Positions 1 to 10,538 of a stretch of 64,000 nucleotides of DNA are shown one piece after another (positions within the stretch are counted from its first letter, which is position 1; every line of letters begins with the position of its first letter). Where the stretch lies: NCBI RefSeq assembly GCF_000740785.1, contig NZ_JFZB01000009.1, forward strand, positions 62,001 to 126,000. The letters run 5' to 3'. Origin of the DNA: Paenirhodobacter enshiensis. GTDB taxonomy: Bacteria; Pseudomonadota; Alphaproteobacteria; Rhodobacterales; Rhodobacteraceae. Both the position numbers and the translations under genes were made by a program. The notes under the pieces were generated by a model that ran no database searches, was not told where the DNA came from, and saw only the letters and a list, made by a program, of their open reading frames with translations.

Positions 1-202
1 GGGACGATCCGGCGGGGTGGGGGATAAGTAAATTATACCTTGTAGAACTTTGAATTAGTCCGGGGCTAAGCGCCGTTCTTTTGGGCAGAGGCTGTCCTCT
101 CAGGCGCGGTTGCGCGCGCCTGAAACGCCCTCGGAAGGTGGGTCCCGTCCGGCCATCTTCAGAATTTCCCTTTTCGTGCCGTCGATTGCGGTGAAGGCGG
201 TG

Positions 203-243
203 CCGGGGGCGCGATCCGGAATGCCCCGGCATCGCACCCCCGG
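203..243 (-). terminator. Large hairpin downstream of the aldehyde dehydrogenase gene
   Basis: A 13-bp stem (arms 203-215 and 231-243, with one G-U pair when read as minus-strand RNA) encloses a loop that itself contains a CCGG/CCGG pairing. It starts about 10 bases after the stop codon of the minus-strand dehydrogenase gene, so it probably ends or stabilises that transcript. There is no clear U tract after it. The remaining bases between 1 and 251 show no gene. Confidence 0.5.
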
Positions 244-251
244 GGTTGTGC

Positions 252-1736
252 TCAATATTTGATCCAGACGGTTTTCAGCGCGGTGTATTTGTCGAAGGAA
301 TGCAGCGACAGATCGCGGCCGAAGCCCGATTGTTTCAGCCCGCCGAACGGCGTCATCGCCGAGAGCGCATCGACCGTGTTGACCGAGACGGTGCCGGCGG
401 TCAGCCGCTCCGACACCTCCATCGCGCGGCTCAGATCGCGGGTCCAGACCGAGGCGGCGAGGCCGTAAACGCTGTCATTGGCGAGCGCGATAGCCTCTTC
501 GGTGTCGCGGAAGGTCTGCACCGCCAGCACCGGGCCGAAGATCTCCTCGCGCGCGATGCGGGCGTCGCGCGGCACGTCGGCGAAGATCGTCGGCTGGATG
601 AAGGCGTCCGAGGCGCCGATCCGCACCCGCTCGCCGCCGGTGATGAGACGCGCGCTCTGCCTGCCCGATTGCAGGAAGCTCTCGACCCTCGCGGCGTGGC
701 CCGCGTCGACCATCGCGCCCATCCGGGTCGCCGGGTCGAGCGGATCGCCCGGCGTGCGGGCCTCGGCCTCGGCTTTCAGCCGGGCGAGCATCTCCTCGGC
801 GATGCTTTCCTCGACCAGCAGCCGCGAATTGGCCGAGCAGACCTCGCCCTGATTGGTGAAGATGCCGAAGGCCGCCATCTCGGCCGCCTGATCCAGATCG
901 GCATCGGCGAAGACCAGATTGGGGCTCTTGCCGCCGGTCTCAGGCCAGACCTGCTTCATGTTGCTCTCGCCGGCATAGCGCATGAACATCTTGCCGACCT
1001 GGGTCGAGCCGGTGAACACCAGACAATCGACATCGCCGTGCCGGCCGAGCGCCTGCCCGGCATCCTCGCCGAAGCCCGGCACCACGTTCAGCACGCCGTC
1101 GGGCAACCCGGCCTCGGCGGCAAGCTCGGCCAGACGCAGCGCCGAGAGCGGCGATTGCTCGGCCGGTTTCAGCACCACCGAATTGCCCGCCGCGAGCGCC
1201 GGGGCGAGCTTCCAGATCGCCATGTCGAGCGGGTAGTTCCACGGCACCACCGCGCCCACCACGCCAAGCGGCACGCGCCGGATCAGCGCCATGTCGCGCC
1301 CGCCGGTGGGGGCGACCTCGTCATAGATCTTGTCGATCGCCTCGGCGTGCCACTGCAGGAAGGCGGCCGCGCCCGGCACGTCGCCGGTCAGCGTCTCGGT
1401 GATCGGCTTGCCCATGTCGAGCGTGTCGAGAAGGGCGAATTCCTCGGTATGCTCGCGCAGCAGCGCGGCAAGGCGCAGCAGCACCTCCTTGCGCGCCTCG
1501 GGGGTCTTGGCGGACCAGCGGCCATCGGCGAAGGCGCGGCGAGCGGCGGCGACGGCGCGGTCGATGTCCTCGGCGCCGCCGCGGGCGACATCGGTCAGCA
1601 CACTGGCGGTGGCGGGGTTCACGCTGTCGAAGCGCGCCCCCGAGGCGGCGGGGACGAAGCGGCCGTCGATCCAGCACTGGTTGCGCAGGCTGAGCTGGCT
1701 GGCGGCGGTGCGGAAATGGGCGAGGGTTTGGGTCAT
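252..1736 (-). CDS. NAD(P)-dependent aldehyde dehydrogenase, PuuC/BetB-like
   Basis: This 494-residue protein is a full-length aldehyde dehydrogenase that oxidises an aldehyde to its acid with NAD(P)+. The active-site set is intact: Asn167 in PWNYP, Lys190 in the cofactor-binding VVLKPAE, general base Glu266 and nucleophile Cys300 in NQGEVC. The general-base motif reads ETGGKSP instead of the usual ELGGKSP. The overall sequence resembles E. coli PuuC (gamma-glutamyl-aminobutyraldehyde dehydrogenase) more than BetB, judged from memory. It follows the GMC oxidoreductase gene by 17 bases and has an AGGAGA ribosome binding site. The likely job is to oxidise the aldehyde made by the upstream dehydrogenase; the substrate is inferred, not shown. 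Confidence 0.9.
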   Translation of the reverse strand: MTQTLAHFRTAASQLSLRNQCWIDGRFVPAASGARFDSVNPATASVLTDVARGGAEDIDRAVAAARRAFADGRWSAKTPEARKEVLLRLAALLREHTEEFALLDTLDMGKPITETLTGDVPGAAAFLQWHAEAIDKIYDEVAPTGGRDMALIRRVPLGVVGAVVPWNYPLDMAIWKLAPALAAGNSVVLKPAEQSPLSALRLAELAAEAGLPDGVLNVVPGFGEDAGQALGRHGDVDCLVFTGSTQVGKMFMRYAGESNMKQVWPETGGKSPNLVFADADLDQAAEMAAFGIFTNQGEVCSANSRLLVEESIAEEMLARLKAEAEARTPGDPLDPATRMGAMVDAGHAARVESFLQSGRQSARLITGGERVRIGASDAFIQPTIFADVPRDARIAREEIFGPVLAVQTFRDTEEAIALANDSVYGLAASVWTRDLSRAMEVSERLTAGTVSVNTVDALSAMTPFGGLKQSGFGRDLSLHSFDKYTALKTVWIKY

Positions 1737-1753
1737 TCCGGGTCTCCTGTCGC

Positions 1754-3349
1754 TCAGAGCGTGCCGAGGATCATGCGGGCGCAGCGCTCGCCGATCATCA
1801 TGGTGGGGGCGTTGGTGTTGCCGCCGATCAGCGTCGGCATGATCGAGGCATCGGCGACGCGCAGCCCCTCGATGCCGTGGACCTTCAGCGTGTCGGGATC
1901 GGCCACGGCCAGCGCATCGCGGCCCATCTTGCAGGTGCCGACCGGGTGATAGACGGTCGTCGCATGGCTGACGAGGTAATCGAGGATCTGGCTATCGCTC
2001 GCCACTTCGGCGCCGGGCAGCATCTCCTTGCCGCGGATCGCGTCGAAGGCGCTGTCGGCGAAGATCGCGCGGGCGATCTTGATGCCCTCGGTCAGCACCT
2101 TCGCATCCTGCGGGTCCGAGAAGAACTTCTGGTCGATCTCGATCTCGCGCTGCGGCGAGAGGCGGATCTCGCCCACCGACTTCGGGCGCAGCACGCAGGT
2201 GTGAACGGCGTAGCCATGGCCGTATTCGACCAGCCGGTCGCGGTGGCTGCGGTAGCCCGGCACGAAGTGGAACTGGATGTCGGGCTCGTCACCGGCATAT
2301 TTCGTGCGGGCGAAGCCGCCGGCCTCGACGTAATTGGTTTCGAGCATCCCCTTGCGGGCGAACAGAAGCTGGAACGGCGCCGCGATCATCGCCGGCAGAT
2401 TGCCGAGCGACAGCCCCAGTGTCTTCGTCGAGGCCGAGCGCACCGTGATCATACCGTCGACGTGATCGCGCAGGTTCTGCCCGACGCCCGGCAGATCGTG
2501 CACCACCGCGACGCCCGCCGCCTTCAGCATCGCCCCCGGCCCGATGCCCGAGCGCAACAGCACGGTGGGCGAGCCGATGGCGCCGGCGGCGAGGATCACT
2601 TCGCGGCGCGCCGACAGCGTGTGGATCCCGTCCTCGCCCGCGATCTCGACGCCCGTCGCGCGGCCGTTCCCGACGAGGATGCGCCGGGTCTCGCTGTGGA
2701 TCAGGATTGTCAGATTGGGCCGGGTCTTCACCGGGTCGAGGAAGGCGCGGTAGGACGACCAGCGCAGCCCGTCCTTCTGCGTCACGTTGTAGATGCCGAG
2801 GCCTTCCTGAACCTCGGAGTTGAAATCCTCGTTCTCCTTCAGCCCGACGGCGCGGCCGGCGTCGATGAATATCCGGTCCACCGGGTTCGGGTCGCGGGCG
2901 CGGTCGACATGCAGCTCGCCTCCGGTGCCGTGCAGCGCGGGCGACTGGCCGATGCGGTTGTCCTCAAGGTCCTTGAACACCGGCAGGACGTCGTCCCAGC
3001 CCCAGCCCGCGCATCCGAGATCGCGCCATTCGTCGTAATCCGACGGCCGGCCGCGGACATAGAGCATGGAGTTGATGCTCGACGATCCGCCGAGCGCCTT
3101 GCCGCGGTTCACCGGGATGCGGCGGCCGTTCAGATGTTCCTGCGGCGCGCTCATATAGGCGTAATCGTATTTCGGATTGCCGTAGAGCGACAGGATTCCG
3201 GCCGGCACGCGCACGTTCGGCGCGCTTTCCCTGCCGCCGCCCTCGATCACGCAGACCCGCACCTTCGGATCGGCCGAGAGCCGGTTGGCGAGGACGCAGC
3301 CGGCGGAGCCCGCTCCGATGATGATGTAGTCGAATTCGTTCTGGTCCAT
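1754..3349 (-). CDS. GMC-family FAD oxidoreductase, choline dehydrogenase-like
   Basis: The 531-residue protein carries the FAD-binding Rossmann motif GAGSAG at residues 12-17 with an acidic partner (Glu36) closing the fold. The GMC signature GGSSSINSMLYVRG is at 87-100, and the C-terminal active site has His468 in YHPVGTCKMG and an Asn-containing GGNTNAPT motif. Family members oxidise alcohols (choline, alkanols, polyols) to aldehydes. It is the first gene of a two-gene unit with the aldehyde dehydrogenase and has an AGGAGG site about ten bases before the ATG. The pairing resembles betA-betB, but no betI, betC or betaine transporter is nearby, so the alcohol substrate is open. Confidence 0.92.
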   Translation of the reverse strand: MDQNEFDYIIIGAGSAGCVLANRLSADPKVRVCVIEGGGRESAPNVRVPAGILSLYGNPKYDYAYMSAPQEHLNGRRIPVNRGKALGGSSSINSMLYVRGRPSDYDEWRDLGCAGWGWDDVLPVFKDLEDNRIGQSPALHGTGGELHVDRARDPNPVDRIFIDAGRAVGLKENEDFNSEVQEGLGIYNVTQKDGLRWSSYRAFLDPVKTRPNLTILIHSETRRILVGNGRATGVEIAGEDGIHTLSARREVILAAGAIGSPTVLLRSGIGPGAMLKAAGVAVVHDLPGVGQNLRDHVDGMITVRSASTKTLGLSLGNLPAMIAAPFQLLFARKGMLETNYVEAGGFARTKYAGDEPDIQFHFVPGYRSHRDRLVEYGHGYAVHTCVLRPKSVGEIRLSPQREIEIDQKFFSDPQDAKVLTEGIKIARAIFADSAFDAIRGKEMLPGAEVASDSQILDYLVSHATTVYHPVGTCKMGRDALAVADPDTLKVHGIEGLRVADASIMPTLIGGNTNAPTMMIGERCARMILGTL

Positions 3350-4481
3350 GTCGCCGGCCTCCTGTCGTCAATGCGTCGGACCATGGCCGAGACGTTTGGA
3401 AAGTGTGCAGAAGCATTTGACGAACCATTGGCTCGGGAAACTCGAACCGGGCCGGAATGACGCGCCAAGGTATGGCGCGGAAACGGAATTTCGGGAAACG
3501 AGGCAGACCGATGAACGTGGCGGGCTGAGCATGTTTGCCTATATTTCGAGCGAAGTGAATTTAATATGGGCGATCTGAGAACATATCGGCCTGTTCCGCC
3601 GCGGGGGATCGGTGTCAGGTTTTCGGGTCGTTCTTCGAAGGAATTTCCCGGGGCGAGGGGGATATCGTCAGATTCTGCCCGAAAGCTCATGGAAAGCAGA
3701 ATCTGACGCCGGAAATGTGCTGGCGCCGCAGCATGGTGCGGAAATGGCAGGACCGTGCGTTTTCATCGTAACCGAACGGCATTTTCGCCGATGGAAAATG
3801 GCCCCGATGGCGGCTGTGTCTGAGCCCGTGGGGGCGATCCCTTCACAGGACAAAAAGGAAGCGCCATGGCGAGGTGTCCCGGCCCCGGCTGGGCCATGAG
3901 CGTTTCGTGACAGGCGGGGCAGCTCGTGTCTTGCCGGTCGGGGCCGCCGGTCCGCCCGGGCCATCGTGCGACCCGCGTCGGAGTTGCGGGCCGAAACTCA
4001 TGTAACGGACCCCAGGTGTCGTTGTCCCGATCTGGCCTGGATCGCTCCTGTGTCGCTGGTGCGGCACTCAGCGGCAGAAAGAACTTCGATTTCGGGTCTG
4101 AACCTGTGGTGGGTCATCAGGCCGGATCTGGCGCCGCCGCCGAAACCCCGTCAGACGGTCACCGTCGGAGAGATACGCTTAAACCAACCGGCCCGCGGGG
4201 TGGGGCATTCTGTCGTTTGCCCGCAGCGCGGCACACAGCCGTATTTCCCTTTTGCCTGCGCCGTCTGAAATGACCGTCAGGGTGAGAGCTGCCGCAGCGA
4301 TTGAGGTCTGCGTTCCTCTCGCCTTCGCTCACGTCGAGGCCGGTCCTTCCGTTGTCGGCGGTGCCGAAGGTCACCCGACCGGAGCCGATCTGCTCTGCGA
4401 GCCGCGCGTCAACGACCTGAATCGCCATGGGGCTTCGCTACCGGGGGCGGATGTCCATTTTATGTAGATATTTCAAGCAAT
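3350..4481. other. 1.1-kb gene-free region between the GMC gene and tRNA-Arg
   Basis: No reading frame here looks like a protein: the short frames that exist have Arg/Pro/Gly-rich compositions typical of random frames in GC-rich DNA. The part nearest the GMC gene (about 3535-3580) is relatively AT-rich and probably holds the promoter of that operon. A perfect inverted repeat lies at 3666-3708 and an 8-bp palindrome CTTCGAAG near 3633. The far end abuts the 3' end of the tRNA gene, a common place for integrated elements, but I saw no integrase remnant and no duplicated tRNA end. Confidence 0.5.
3666..3708. repeat. Perfect 13-bp inverted repeat
   Basis: CGTCAGATTCTGC (3666-3678) is repeated as its exact reverse complement at 3696-3708 with a 17-base spacer. 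No T run follows on either strand, so it does not look like an ordinary intrinsic terminator. It lies about 320 bases upstream of the GMC oxidoreductase start and could be an operator, a transcript hairpin or the scar of an element. The function is unknown. Confidence 0.75.
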
Positions 4482-4558
4482 TGGCGACCCCGGGAGGACT
4501 TGAACCCCCAACCCCAGACTTAGAAGGTCCGTGCTCTATCCAGTTGAGCTACGGGGCC
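4482..4558 (-). tRNA. tRNA-Arg (anticodon UCU)
   Basis: Read on the minus strand this is a 77-nt tRNA: acceptor strand GGCCCCG at the 5' end pairing with CGGGGTC, discriminator G and an encoded CCA. The D arm contains AGCTCAACTGGATAGAGC, the anticodon loop is CTTCTAA (anticodon TCT), and the T arm contains GTTCAAGTC. It reads the AGA/AGG arginine codons, which are rare in DNA of this base composition. A near-consensus promoter stands immediately upstream. Confidence 0.96.
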
Positions 4559-4566
4559 GTAGTGCC

Positions 4567-4595
4567 TTGATAGCGGTTCGGAAAACGGATCGCAA
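4567..4595 (-). promoter_or_regulatory. Predicted sigma-70-type promoter of tRNA-Arg
   Basis: On the minus strand TTGCGA (4595-4590) and TATCAA (4572-4567) are separated by exactly 17 bases, and the -10 element ends eight bases before the mature tRNA 5' end. Position and spacing fit a housekeeping promoter. Confidence 0.6.
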
Positions 4596-4655
4596 CGCAT
4601 GGCCGCGCGTCATCGGGCGGAAAGAACGACCGTTTCTCGACCGGTTCGGGCATAC

Positions 4656-6839
<2,184 letters not shown>

Positions 6840-7013
6840 CGGAGCCTCCGGGGCAGGCGGGTCGGGCGTGGCTTACATTTGATCACTTTCCGTTCTCTTT
6901 CAAGCGGTCTCGGCCGGTGCAGAGGAGGCATTCCCCGACGGCACTGCTGCAGCGGCCTTGCCAAGGCGGGGGAAAGGCGCGTAAATCGGGGCGAAACAAG
7001 GACGGGGGCACCC

Positions 7014-7325
7014 ATGCGCGCGCGCATCTACCAGCCGGCACGGACGGCGATGCAATCGGGTCAGGCCAGGACCAGGGCCTGGGTTCTGGAATTCGAAGCC
7101 GCCGATGCGCGCCAGATCGACCCGCTGATGGGCTGGACCAGCAGCGACGATACGCAAACGCAGATCCGCCTGAGCTTCGACAGCCGCGAGGCGGCCGAGG
7201 TCTATGCCCGGGAACACCGCCTCGATTACGCCGTGAGCGAGCCGCACAAGCGCGCGCCGAACGCCCGTCTTATGGGCTATGGCGACAACTTCGCCTCGGG
7301 CCGCCGGTCGAACTGGACGCATTGA
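7014..7325 (+). CDS. NDUFS4-like NADH dehydrogenase (complex I) accessory subunit
   Basis: This 103-residue protein belongs to the ETC complex I subunit family (related to mitochondrial NDUFS4/18 kDa subunit), found mainly in alphaproteobacteria. Recognisable features are the N-terminal [13 protein letters not shown], the TRAWVLEF strand, the central WTSSDDT motif and the C-terminal LMGYGDNFA segment. It is expected to sit on the peripheral arm of respiratory complex I near the NADH-oxidising module. It is transcribed alone, away from a nuo operon. The chosen ATG has AAGGA about ten bases upstream. A strong terminator shared with tpiA follows. Confidence 0.9.
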   Translation: MRARIYQPARTAMQSGQARTRAWVLEFEAADARQIDPLMGWTSSDDTQTQIRLSFDSREAAEVYAREHRLDYAVSEPHKRAPNARLMGYGDNFASGRRSNWTH

Positions 7326-7356
7326 GCGTCACTTCCTTCGGACCGAAGCACCGCTG

Positions 7357-7397
7357 AAAACGAAACCGGGCCCCGTGATGGGGCCCGGTTTCGTTTT
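7357..7397. terminator. Bidirectional intrinsic terminator between the NDUFS4-like gene and tpiA
   Basis: A perfect 18-bp stem (7357-7374 with 7380-7397) has a five-base loop and A/T-rich outer ends (AAAACG... and ...CGTTTT), so it has a U tract on either strand. It can stop both converging transcripts. Confidence 0.93.
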
Positions 7398-7415
7398 GTC
7401 AGGGCCTGACGTCGA

Positions 7416-8174
7416 TCAGCTGCGTTCGAGCGCCTCGACGATCGGCAGAAAGTCGCGCGCGGTCAGGCTGGCGCCGCCGACGAGGGCGCCATCGACCTCG
7501 GGCACGGCGAAGATCTCGGCCGCGTTGCCGGGCTTCACCGAACCGCCATACAGCAGCCGCATCCCTTCGCCCTCGGCGCCGAAGCGCTCGATCAGCTGGG
7601 TGCGCATGAAGCCATGGACCTCGGCGATCTGGGCGGGCGTCGGCGTCTTGCCCGAGCCGATCGCCCAGATCGGTTCATAGGCGACGACGGTGTTCGCCGC
7701 GGTCGCATCCTCGGGCAGCGAGTGCTGCAGATGCCGGCCGACGATACGCACGGTCTGGCCGAGGTCGTGGTCCTCGGCGGTCTCGCCCAGACAGATCACC
7801 GTGACGAGGCCGATGGAATGGGCGTAAAGCGCCTTCTCGCGCACCTTGGCGTCGGTTTCGCGGTGGTCCATGCGGCGCTCGGAATGGCCGAGGATGACAT
7901 GGCTTGCGCCCGCGTCGATCAGCATCGGCCCCGAAATGTCGCCGGTATGCGGGCCGAAGGGCAGGCGGTGGCAGTTCTGCCCGCCGATGGCGATGCGGCC
8001 CTGCGCGATATCGGCGGCGTTCATCAGAAGCGTCGAGGGCGGGCACAGCAGCACCTCGGCCCGGGCGGCGGGATCGGGGCTGAGGCCCATGGCGGCAGAG
8101 ATGGCTTCGATCTCGGCCAGATCGGCCCTCAGGCCGTTCATCTTCCAGTTGCCTGCCGCCAGCTTTCTGCGCAT
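7416..8174 (-). CDS. tpiA: Triosephosphate isomerase
   Basis: TpiA (252 residues) interconverts dihydroxyacetone phosphate and glyceraldehyde 3-phosphate. The catalytic residues are in place: Asn9 and Lys11 in GNWKMN, His97 in GHSERR, Glu167 in AYEPIWAIG, and a phosphate-gripping GSGKTPTP loop 6. The loop that usually reads GAxTGE(I/V)S reads GPHTGDIS here, a small deviation. A GGAGG site precedes the ATG, and the leader contains a palindrome (TGACC N7 GGTCA at 8191-8207). It is a single-gene unit, convergent with the NDUFS4-like gene through a shared terminator. Confidence 0.97.
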   Translation of the reverse strand: MRRKLAAGNWKMNGLRADLAEIEAISAAMGLSPDPAARAEVLLCPPSTLLMNAADIAQGRIAIGGQNCHRLPFGPHTGDISGPMLIDAGASHVILGHSERRMDHRETDAKVREKALYAHSIGLVTVICLGETAEDHDLGQTVRIVGRHLQHSLPEDATAANTVVAYEPIWAIGSGKTPTPAQIAEVHGFMRTQLIERFGAEGEGMRLLYGGSVKPGNAAEIFAVPEVDGALVGGASLTARDFLPIVEALERS

Positions 8175-8190
8175 CCGAAGCCTCCATTGC

Positions 8191-8207
8191 TGACCCTATC
8201 TAGGTCA
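8191..8207. promoter_or_regulatory. Short palindrome in the tpiA leader
   Basis: TGACC and GGTCA flank seven bases, 17-33 bases before the tpiA start. A TAGATA that could serve as a weak -10 element on the minus strand lies inside it. It may be an operator; no regulator is suggested by the context. Confidence 0.3.
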
Positions 8208-8280
8208 GGGCCGGGCCGGTGCGAAAGCGCAAAATGCGCTGCCAACCCCGTGATAACGCAAACATTCGGCAAAGGGGCGC

Positions 8281-8640
8281 TCAGCCCTCGGAGATATCGC
8301 GGAACTTGATCGACTCGCCGCAGCCGCAGGTCTCGACGACATTCGGGTTGTGGAACCTGAAGCCGGATTCGATCACGCCGACCTCATAGTCGATCTCGGT
8401 GCCGATCATGAACATCTGGGCGAGCGGCGCGATCAGCACGCGGGCCTCGCCTTCCTCGACCACGATATCCATCGGGTCGGCCTCGGCGGCGATTTCCATG
8501 GTGTATTCCATGCCGGCGCAGCCGCCCTTCTTGACGCCGATGCGGAAGCCGGCCGCATTCTCGCGCTGCATCAGGCGCGCGATCTGGGCGACGGCGGCGG
8601 GGGTCAGCGTGACGGGGGGCTTGCCGGGCATGGCGAACAT
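8281..8640 (-). CDS. A-type Fe-S cluster carrier (IscA/SufA/ErpA family)
   Basis: The 119-residue protein (from the chosen start) has the family's three conserved cysteines: Cys41 in GGCAGMEY and Cys105/Cys107 in the C-terminal CGCGES. Such proteins accept Fe-S clusters from a scaffold and hand them to target enzymes in the cytosol. I placed the start at the ATG with AAGGAGAG five bases upstream; an ATG eight codons earlier has no such site. It follows the old yellow enzyme gene by about 100 bases, and sufT is on the same strand just beyond, so a link to Fe-S maturation is likely. Which A-type subclass it belongs to cannot be fixed by eye. Confidence 0.93.
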   Translation of the reverse strand: MFAMPGKPPVTLTPAAVAQIARLMQRENAAGFRIGVKKGGCAGMEYTMEIAAEADPMDIVVEEGEARVLIAPLAQMFMIGTEIDYEVGVIESGFRFHNPNVVETCGCGESIKFRDISEG

Positions 8641-8742
8641 CGGGTCTCTCCTTGGCGCGGGCATCGGGCGCCCGGCAGGTGAACAGGATAAGGCGGGGAG
8701 GGCGGGCGCACAAGGCGCCCGTCCGGGCGATGGTTTCCGGGC

Positions 8743-9819
8743 TCAGCCGAGCGCGGGATAGTCGGTATAGCCCTCGGCGCCGCCGCCATAGAGGAACTCG
8801 GGGCGCAGCGGGTTCAGCGCGGCGCCCTGTTCGAGGCGCGCGGGCAGGTCGGGGTTGGCGATGAACGGCCGGCCGAAAGCCACCGCATCCGCCTTGCCCG
8901 AGGCCACGGCCTCGGCCGCCATCGCGCCGTCATAGCCGTTGTTGGCGATATAGGGCACGGTGAAGGCCTCGCGCAGCGCGACAAGCTCCGCTTCGGGGCA
9001 GTCGCGCGGGCCGCCGGTCTGTCCCTCGACCACATGGACGAAGGCGAGGTTCGCGGCGTTGATCTCGCGCGCGACCTCGGCGAAGAGGGCGGGCGTGTCG
9101 CTGTCGATGCCGACGTTGTTGGCGTTCGACCAGGGCGAGAGGCGGATGCCGGTGCGCCCGGCGCCGATGGCACCCACGACCGCCGCGACGACCTCTTTCA
9201 GGAAGCGCACGCGGTTCGCGATCGGGCCGCCATAGCCGTCCGTGCGGGTGTTCGAGGTGTCGCGCAGGAACTGGTCGATCAGATAGCCGTTGGCGGCGTG
9301 GATCTCGACGCCGTCAAAGCCCGCCTCGATGGCGCAGGCGGCCGCATGGGCATAGTCCTTCAGCGTGGCAGCGATTTCTTCGACGCTCAGCGCATGGGGC
9401 ACGCCGGTCTCGGCGAAGCCCTTGCCGTCGAAGGTCTTCGAATGCGCCGAGATCGCCGAAGGGGCGACCGGGCTCAGCCCGCCTTCGATGATCGTCGGCA
9501 GGGAAATTCGCCCGACATGCCAGATCTGGCATACGATCTTGCCGCCGGCGGCGTGGACCGCCTCGGTGACCGTCTTCCAGCCCGCGACCTGTTCGGGCGT
9601 GTGGATGCCGGGCGTCCAGGCATAGCCCTGACCGACGGGCGAGATCTGCGTGCCTTCCGACACGATCAGCCCGGCGCCGGCGCGCTGGCGGTAATACTCG
9701 GCCATCAGCGCCGTCGGCACCCGGTCGAAGGAGCGGTTGCGGGTCAGCGGCGCCATGACGATGCGGTTGGCGATCTCGATCGCGCCGAGGCGTCCGGGCG
9801 AAAACAATGTGTCGGTCAT
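8743..9819 (-). CDS. Old yellow enzyme family NADH:flavin oxidoreductase (NemA-like)
   Basis: This 358-residue FMN protein reduces activated C=C bonds or nitro compounds with NAD(P)H. Class I OYE motifs are visible: MAPLTRNR near residues 22-29, the substrate-binding pair His174/Asn177 in [16 protein letters not shown] with Tyr179 nearby, SWNxNN-like SPWSNANN, and the C-terminal [12 protein letters not shown] phosphate-binding segment. The physiological substrate is unknown; homologues act on N-ethylmaleimide, nitrate esters and 2-cyclohexenone. GGAG precedes the ATG. It lies between two Fe-S maturation genes on the same strand, but it is itself a flavoprotein without Fe-S ligands. Confidence 0.95.
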   Translation of the reverse strand: MTDTLFSPGRLGAIEIANRIVMAPLTRNRSFDRVPTALMAEYYRQRAGAGLIVSEGTQISPVGQGYAWTPGIHTPEQVAGWKTVTEAVHAAGGKIVCQIWHVGRISLPTIIEGGLSPVAPSAISAHSKTFDGKGFAETGVPHALSVEEIAATLKDYAHAAACAIEAGFDGVEIHAANGYLIDQFLRDTSNTRTDGYGGPIANRVRFLKEVVAAVVGAIGAGRTGIRLSPWSNANNVGIDSDTPALFAEVAREINAANLAFVHVVEGQTGGPRDCPEAELVALREAFTVPYIANNGYDGAMAAEAVASGKADAVAFGRPFIANPDLPARLEQGAALNPLRPEFLYGGGAEGYTDYPALG

Positions 9820-9924
9820 GTCCGATCTCCGTGGTTAGCTGGGGAGTCCGTGGGCGCCGCGACGCCCGGGCCTCTCTGTCAGCCCAACCTGGGGCTGAAA
9901 CGCTCCGCGGCAAGGGGCGGGGGC

Positions 9925-9954
9925 GCAAAGCCTCCGCGTCAGGTCGCGCGGAGG
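9925..9954 (-). terminator. Hairpin downstream of sufT
   Basis: On the minus strand CCTCCGCG (9954-9947) pairs with CGCGGAGG (9938-9931) across an eight-base loop and is followed by CTTTG. The U run is short, so termination may be partial. It lies 15 bases after the sufT stop. Confidence 0.45.
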
Positions 9955-9968
9955 CCGGCGGTCGCGGC

Positions 9969-10391
9969 TTACATGAAGCCGAGTTCCAGACGCGCCTCGT
10001 CCGACATCATGTCCATGCCCCATTGCGGGTCGAAGGTCATCTCGACGTTCACCTCTCGCACGCCGGGCACCGACTCGACGGCGTTCTGCACCCAGCCCGG
10101 CATGTCGCCCGCCACGGGGCAGCCCGGCGCGGTCAGCGTCATCACGATGTTCACCACATCGTCATCGCTGATCGCAATCGTGTAGATCAGCCCGAGGTCG
10201 TAGATGTTCACCGGGATTTCCGGGTCGAACACCGTGCGGCAGGCATCGGCGACCGAGTCATACAGCGGATGTTCGGTCGTCGAGGGGCGGATCAGCGGCG
10301 CGCCTTCGGTCAGTTCGGGCGCAGCAGCTTCGGGCGTCGCGGTTTCGGTCGGCCGGGCGGCGGGTTCGGGGGTTTCGGCTTCGGTGGTCAT
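9969..10391 (-). CDS. sufT: SufT-type Fe-S assembly protein (MIP18/DUF59 family)
   Basis: This 140-residue protein has a low-complexity Pro/Glu/Thr/Ala-rich N terminus (about residues 1-38) followed by a MIP18/DUF59 domain. The hallmarks are [15 protein letters not shown] at 56-70 and TAPGCP at 87-92, with the reactive Cys91. SufT proteins help mature or maintain Fe-S proteins, especially under high demand. In many genomes sufT sits inside a suf operon; here only an A-type carrier and an OYE gene are near, so the main suf genes must be elsewhere. GGAG precedes the ATG. It is divergent from prfA. Confidence 0.9.
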   Translation of the reverse strand: MTTEAETPEPAARPTETATPEAAAPELTEGAPLIRPSTTEHPLYDSVADACRTVFDPEIPVNIYDLGLIYTIAISDDDVVNIVMTLTAPGCPVAGDMPGWVQNAVESVPGVREVNVEMTFDPQWGMDMMSDEARLELGFM

Positions 10392-10538
10392 GCTCTGTCC
10401 GGCTCCGATAAAGTTGATTGTTCATATAAGAAAAGGGGGCCGAAGGTAAAGGCCACGGGGGCGGAAATCAGGGGATACGGCCGGTGGGGCCCGAACGGCA
10501 GGCTTGACCCGCAGGCGCGAACGGGGCACAGGCAGCAC

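Noticed and set aside
252-3349. A canonical betA-betB choline-to-betaine operon
   Set aside because: The enzymes are only family-level matches, the aldehyde dehydrogenase looks closer to PuuC, and betI and transport genes are missing.
3668-4428. Several 70-115-codon frames in the gene-free region before tRNA-Arg
   Set aside because: They overlap one another on both strands, lack ribosome binding sites and have Arg/Pro/Gly-rich random-type sequence.
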